This document shows positions 9,610 through 13,780 of a stretch of 13,780 nucleotides of DNA, in pieces. This DNA is from Cerioporus squamosus (taxonomy: Eukaryota > Basidiomycota > Agaricomycetes > Polyporales > Polyporaceae), in contig JABYQS010000763.1 of NCBI GenBank assembly GCA_022592435.1, positions 1 to 13,780 of the forward strand, given 5' to 3'. The notes under the pieces were generated by a model. That model was not told the DNA's origin and searched no databases. It saw only the letters and a list, made by a program, of their open reading frames with translations. Numbering within the stretch: the stretch's first letter is position 1; each line of letters opens with the position of its first letter. Made by a program: the position numbers and the translations under genes.

Positions 9610-9997
9610 ACGTTATACGGCGCGCTCCCGCACTGAACATTGACTCTCCGCCCGAACTCTCCTCGGTGATTCCGAGCTGGACAAGGTATTACTTAACCGC
9701 TGGAGTTGGGCCTCCTTCCGCACTATATCTGACTATCTCATGCACTGTACGACTATTTATCATCCCGGACTTTGACTCACCGTCAGGACTCCAAAAAATA
9801 TCGATGCTCTCCGAGTCGCTCTCCAAGCTTCACAAGTAAAGACGCACTCCGAGTCCGTCTGCAGACGATCGTCCGGCAAGATGCGGGAAACGTGCCAGTA
9901 CTGGTGTCGCGGCCTCGGGCAGGCCTTCGGCATGCCCGAGGACAGATTGTGCAACCGGAAATCACTCATGCCGCCCACGGAGCTTTCAGATGATTGA
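9610..9997 (+). CDS. Terminal exons of an unrecognised gene
   Basis: I do not recognise this protein. An exon ending at 9685 (reading ALNIDSPPELSSVIPSWT) joins in phase, across a 101-nt GT-AG intron (9686-9786, with a TGAC branch-like site close to the acceptor), to a clean 70-codon last exon (9787-9997) that starts TPKNIDALRVALQASQVK, contains CQYWCRGLGQAFGMPEDR and ends in TGA at 9995-9997. Support comes from the matched splice phase, the absence of stops and the GC-rich third positions; no database match is claimed. The upstream boundary at 9610 (after an AG at 9608-9609) is uncertain, and the gene must start further left. The last exon looks alpha-helical with a small Cys-containing segment. 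Confidence 0.5.
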
Positions 9998-10157
9998 TTG
10001 CCTGAGTTCCGCAGCCCGATGCGAAGCTAAGGTGGGCGTTGCTGCCTGCCGCTTGCGTGGCTGTATACATACGCGTCTGCGTTCGGCTAACCTGGCTACC
10101 CGTTTGCGTTTCACAGTGACTGGACGGCGGAGGACTAGGTTGAAGGCCAGCAGTCCA

Positions 10158-10163
10158 TATAAA
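10158..10163 (+). promoter_or_regulatory. TATA box upstream of the zinc-cluster transcription factor
   Basis: TATAAA begins 74 nt before the ATG at 10232, the same spacing as in both S53 copies. It supports 10232 as the start of the transcription factor gene rather than a later exon. Confidence 0.5.
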
Positions 10164-10231
10164 CACAGCAGGTGAGTTTCCGGGCGTCACAAGACGACTT
10201 TGCCCCTGATATCTAACTCCCATCCCCGTTC

Positions 10232-12419
10232 ATGATGAAGACGTGCGCTTTCTGCAAGTAAGTGCACCATACCATCTTCTTGCCACCTCGGTACTCACCA
10301 CACGACCTTATAGAGAGCGATATGTGGTTAGTTCCGTTGTAATTCATTGATGACGTTGATAGCGGTCTCAGCCCGCCCATCAGGATTGCGACGGCGTTCA
10401 GCCTAGCTGCGGACAATGTAGGGAGTTCGGCGTAGCTGTCGCCTGCGACTATAGTAGCCGGCCACCGGACCCAGCTCGAAGACCTCCAAGCTGCTCCAGA
10501 AAGGCGCAGCCTGCCTACCCTGCCGGTATGTGGAATTCGTCAGTTGGCTCCCCGACCATGCAGCACTCAAAGTCCGCACCTCCGTTAGAAAGAAGAAAAA
10601 GGTCGGCCAGTGATCTCTACGCACATTCAAGCAGTCTTCTCATCTTTTTCTTCCCAGAAATGCGACGCGAAGCGACCGTACTGCACGGCATGCAGGGGAT
10701 CGAGCAAGCAAGCTCAGTGCCTGTATGAAGACGATGCTCGCGCAATCTCATCCAATCCCTTGTCGCTCGGACTCGCGAATTAGAAGAGCGCTTGGCTTCC
10801 GCCGAGAAATCAGCGTATCTTTCTTTGCCCACGCAAATTCACAGAGCATCGTCATCTCATGGCGTACCAGTCCAACAGCCCAACAGCCTACCTGAGGTCT
10901 TCACAGTCGGTGCCTTCCCCGTCTGGAAACCTCCCAGGACAGACCTACCTATTCCCACCAGCTCGACTTCCCACGACTCTAGAGCAATTACGGGACTTGT
11001 AAGTCCTCTTTGCGTTGATTTTCGTCGTGCCACCACCCTGACCATATCAGCCGGCTACGGTTTCTTGCATTCAGCCTCACGTCGGCGTTAAGCTGACCCC
11101 TGAGGCCAGTACTGCAATCGCATTGGGCGACTTCTACAGTCCACACGTCCACCCATCACTTATACACGCCGCGCAAATGCATGGCTGTATGGTGTGGCAG
11201 GAAGTCAATCACACGACCTCACTAGCGACTGTGGAGTTCATCGAGCTTCAGGCGACGCTCTCGCTTCTGACCCCCGACACAGCGCCTCTCATCCAGCTCC
11301 AGGTGCACAATATTCTCGGTATCTACTTCTTCATTCGACGCAGGTTTTCGGAAGGCTCCGAGCAGTTGCGTCTCGCTTGGGAGGTCGTTCGGCGATATGA
11401 CCTGCGCTTCGTCACTCCTTCGACGGAGTCATGGGATCCCCTGGCCGATCCCGCGCCAGAAACCGAAGACCTGGTGTGCGCGCTCAGCCACCTTCTATAC
11501 ATCAACATCGACCGCCAAATGGTCATGGGGATCCCGTCGGACTTGGGTGTCGAGTACGAGCAGGACTTTCAATCCATTTCGGCGAGTGTGGCGCTCATAC
11601 CTCTACATAGCGCTACCCTCTTACGTCGTGCCATTCCCACAGATGATGTACCCGACTTTAGCTCTTCCCTCACCATATTTCGCGCCCGCGGTGCACTTCT
11701 CCTACACCGCACGCCAACTTTCCGCCCGTCTCAGCGCTCTCCCCACCTGTCCATGGGAACTCCACCTCTCTAAAGGCGGGCAAGAGACGCCACCCTGGAT
11801 CGCTGAGTATTGGTCCCTTCTCGAAGAGGTCGAGATGAACCTCGCCAATGTTGGTCCGGCATTGCTCAAGGCGTCCTTACACCCGAATGCAGCCTTCCAC
11901 GCACGGCCTGAAGATCTGCCTGATCGTCACCCTCGCCTCCGAAGCCGAGCTGCACCATCTCGCCCCACATACGCACCCGGAGTCCCGGCAGCATTGCCTG
12001 AACGCCGTGCTCAAGCTCGTCGGCATAGGGAAGACGCTCACAGCGACCGATTACAGATGCTCGATCCCATTCTCGGGGTACGTGCGAGCTTCTGCCGTGA
12101 CACTGCTACTTTCCGCTGATCCCGATACGCACGACTCTGCACCCCTGCCCCATCCGGCGCCATGTAGGTCTGCTGGCTGAACACGGCCAAGGTGGCGTTT
12201 GCGGAGAGCGCGCGGCCGATGGACGAGCTCTCGGCGATGAACTGGGCGACCGCGCGATCGGTGCTCGTCGCCTGTGTCCCGGTCCTGACGAAAGCTCTGC
12301 CGTACTTGGGTGAGCATCTCGCGATATGCTTCGCGTTGACGATAATTGACGGCCTGATGGCAGAAGTGCCTCTGAACCAGATCCTCGAGCGAGCGGCTGC
12401 GTTCGTCATCTCGGCTTGA
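10232..12419 (+). CDS. Fungal transcription factor with two Zn(II)2Cys6 clusters, frame-disrupted
   Basis: A nuclear DNA-binding regulator of the fungal binuclear zinc-cluster class; targets unknown. Proposed exons: 10232-10257, 10314-10326, 10384-10525, 10589-10601, 10658-10998, 11051-12077 and 12168-12419 (TGA 12417-12419). Two N-terminal zinc clusters are followed by a coiled-coil-like segment (SLVARTRELEERLASAEKS) and a long helical middle region typical of these factors (LGDFYSPHVHPSLIHAAQMH, GIYFFIRRRFSEGSEQLRLA, then the end CFALTIIDGLMAEVP). The start is fixed by an in-frame TAA at 10214 and the TATA box. Reading one continuous protein needs single-base corrections in five places: about 10450-10500, 10733-10746, 11578-11586, 11895-11905 and 12050-12056. 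Splice sites are intact, so this is either a very young pseudogene or a functional gene with assembly indels. The two clusters might also belong to two separate genes, which I consider less likely. Confidence 0.75.
10244..10446 (+). other. First Zn2Cys6 cluster, split over three exons
   Basis: Splicing 10257 to 10314, then 10326 to 10384, gives CAFCKERYVDCDGVQPSC followed by GQCREFGVAVAC. The spacing is CX2CX6CX6CX2CX8C, as in the family. The first intron (56 nt) falls in phase 2 one codon after the second Cys; the middle exon is 13 nt; the second intron (57 nt) is phase 0. The second intron's donor (GTTAGT) and acceptor (CAG at 10381-10383) were chosen among alternatives because they give the exact six-residue spacing. 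Confidence 0.65.
10512..10720 (+). other. Second Zn2Cys6 cluster, split over three exons
   Basis: Splicing 10525 to 10589, then 10601 to 10658, gives CLPCRKKKKKCDAKRPYC followed by TACRGSSKQAQC, again CX2CX6CX6CX2CX8C. Intron positions and phases match the first cluster: phase 2 after the second Cys plus two bases, a 13-nt micro-exon (all Lys codons plus the last base of Arg), then a phase 0 intron two codons before Asp. The donor of the second intron (GTCGGC) is weak but required for the motif. The basic run between Cys2 and Cys3 is the expected DNA-contacting part. Confidence 0.75.
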
Positions 12420-13312
12420 GCTGGGCCGCCCGCTGTCTCCGCCAAACCCGCGTCCAAGCTAGCAACACCTTCGTGACTAGATGCAAGGAACCGACTGCAC
12501 ATTCACCCCGCCTTCAAGCTGGATGTGTACCATCAGCCCCTGAATTACTCCTGTAACTCTCCTCACACAGGATACAATAGGTACAAGATGTCTCTTGCTT
12601 CGAAGATCGATGCCTCGCTTCACTTGCCTTGAGACTCGCCGATCCTCCCGCCGGTGCAAGGATTCCCGAGCATCGCCGCGATCGTCGCACGTTCGAATCA
12701 AATTCCACACCCGTTCGCCGTTCGCAGTCGGATCAGCGTCGTCGCGAGACGCCACAGCACGGAAGGCTCGGAGGAGCTTCCTGCGGACCGGGAGGGAATC
12801 AACGCTCGCATTGCATGCAACACCTGCCCGGAGAAGACCGTCTGGGGATCTCGCTTGTACGTATATTCACCGGTACCAAGCACCCCAGTGAATCGTGTGG
12901 CACATTCTCGATACGCAACTTGTTGCAACTCTCGGACTGACAGAAGAGAACTCATCCTTATCCCCAAGGTAAACGAACGGTGATCAGCGATGCTACAGGG
13001 ACAGCAGTTGGGAACGCTCGTCGAGACATGACGACAACATCGACGGTCACGATACGCAGACTTTGCTGAGACTAAGTCGCTAATGCGCATGCCAGGCGCC
13101 TAATGAGGTGGTTCTGGCCATGAACGGGAGATACCGATGTATATACTTACCGATCACGACATCGTATACGTGACATTCGAGCAGTGAAGCGTGCTACCTA
13201 CCAGGGCGACTGCGGTAATCCGCTGTTAGTCACAACGGCCGGTAATTACGGTGGTCCGAGAGTGAGTTCTCTCGCAGCGAGACCCATGGGACCCGGTTCG
13301 AGGGACCTCAGG
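12420..13312. other. Region without a firm gene model
   Basis: About 890 bases between the transcription factor stop and the right-edge gene. Several plus-strand frames overlap in 12595-12985. The one from 12654 has GC-rich third positions and contains ARIACNTCPEKTVWG, which could be a coding relic, but no start, splice structure or family could be fixed. From 13000 to 13300 I see nothing. Confidence 0.35.
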
Positions 13313-13780
13313 CTAGTCCTCCTCCCGCCGAATCTCCTCCACAAAGTGCTCGACGACATACACGGGCTCCCACCCATGCGGCTTCGCCGTGATCTTCAGC
13401 TTCGCGCACTTGGCCTTCACCAGCACCTCCGCCTCGTCTACGTAGCACGCCCCGTACTCGCTCGTCGCGGTGCACGCCCGTCGTCCGCGCGGTCGTAGCC
13501 CATCTTCGTCGGGTGGTAGTCCGCGACGGCAGACACCTTGCAGGACCCTCGAACGATTCGTCCAGCCCTGTCGCGGCGCAGTGCACCCGCCGTCGGGACT
13601 CTTGTCAGTAAGCCGGCATCGGGCATTGGGCTGTCGACGGTAACGTACGATGATGAAACCAAGATGCTCGCTGCCTTCGATGTCGGCCTCGAACTTGGTC
13701 GCCCCCGCACAGCCCTTCAACAACGAGGTGTTCCGGCACGAGAACTCATCTGGCTCTGGGGCGAGATGTCCTGCGGCGCC
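13313..13780 (-). CDS. Unrecognised protein, 3' part, cut by right edge
   Basis: I do not recognise this gene. The upstream exon (13780-13649) reads DEFSCRNTSLLKGC and KFEADIEGSEHLGFII. A strong donor (GTACGT at 13648-13643) and an acceptor at 13569-13568, with a CTGAC branch-like site, define an 81-nt intron. Because 81 is a multiple of three and stop-free, a frame also reads through it. The last exon ends with ATSEYGACYVDEAEVLVK and WEPVYVVEHFVEEIRREED, stop TAG 13315-13313. In the middle of that exon, a different frame (SCKVSAVADYHPTKMGYD) has the codon bias expected of real coding, so the reading frame appears to shift out and back between about 13550 and 13490. Several Cys suggest a possible secreted domain, but the N-terminus is outside the window. 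Confidence 0.55.
   Translation of the reverse strand, partial: GAAGHLAPEPDEFSCRNTSLLKGCAGATKFEADIEGSEHLGFIIVRYRRQPNARCRLTDKSPDGGCTAPRQGWTNRSRVLQGVCRRGLPPDEDGLRPRGRRACTATSEYGACYVDEAEVLVKAKCAKLKITAKPHGWEPVYVVEHFVEEIRREED

Noticed and set aside
12038..12502. A 154-codon minus-strand frame
   Set aside because: It is the antisense of the last exon of the transcription factor, whose plus-strand frame is clearly coding and has a matched intron.
1..13780. Transposon or retroelement causing the S53 duplication
   Set aside because: No transposase, reverse transcriptase, terminal inverted repeats, long terminal repeats or target-site duplications were found around either copy.

Overview
The window looks like nuclear DNA of a filamentous basidiomycete, most likely a wood-decay Agaricomycete (Polyporales-like). 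The evidence is GC-rich coding sequence with strong third-position GC, many GT-AG introns of about 50-100 nt that interrupt nearly every gene, a secreted sedolisin (S53) peptidase family, a fungal Zn(II)2Cys6 transcription factor, an APH-fold kinase-like gene of the fungal type, and TATA-type promoters. No bacterial operon layout, rRNA, tRNA, CRISPR array or transposase was seen. The species assignment is inference.

Layout, left to right. (1) 1-842, minus strand: 5' part of an S53 sedolisin/tripeptidyl-peptidase gene (copy A), cut by the left edge. (2) 1233-2306: no convincing gene. (3) 2307-3125, minus: a broken phosphotransferase (APH)-like gene with an in-frame stop and Asn in place of the usual catalytic-loop Asp. 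(4) 3810-5722, minus: a full-length but frameshifted second S53 gene (copy B). Copies A and B, with several hundred bases of upstream DNA, form a direct duplication about 4.8 kb apart. (5) 6031-7411: no convincing gene. (6) 7412-8661, plus: an intact four-exon alpha/beta hydrolase of 362 residues. (7) 8662-9609: mostly uninterpretable. (8) 9610-9997, plus: the last two exons of an unrecognised gene. (9) 10232-12419, plus: a fungal transcription factor that appears to carry two consecutive Zn2Cys6 clusters, each split by two introns around a 13-nt micro-exon at the same place and phase; it needs several single-base frame corrections. (10) 12420-13312: unclear. (11) 13313-13780, minus: 3' part of an unrecognised gene cut by the right edge.

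Two themes stand out. First, the double zinc-cluster transcription factor with duplicated exon architecture is the most novel-looking item. Second, small indels are abundant in the S53, kinase-like, transcription-factor and right-edge genes, while the hydrolase is clean. Either several genes are decaying, or the assembly carries uncorrected base-level indels; sequence alone cannot fully separate these. There is no sign that the genes form one pathway. The S53 peptidases probably act outside the cell in protein degradation, and the other genes look like independent neighbours.
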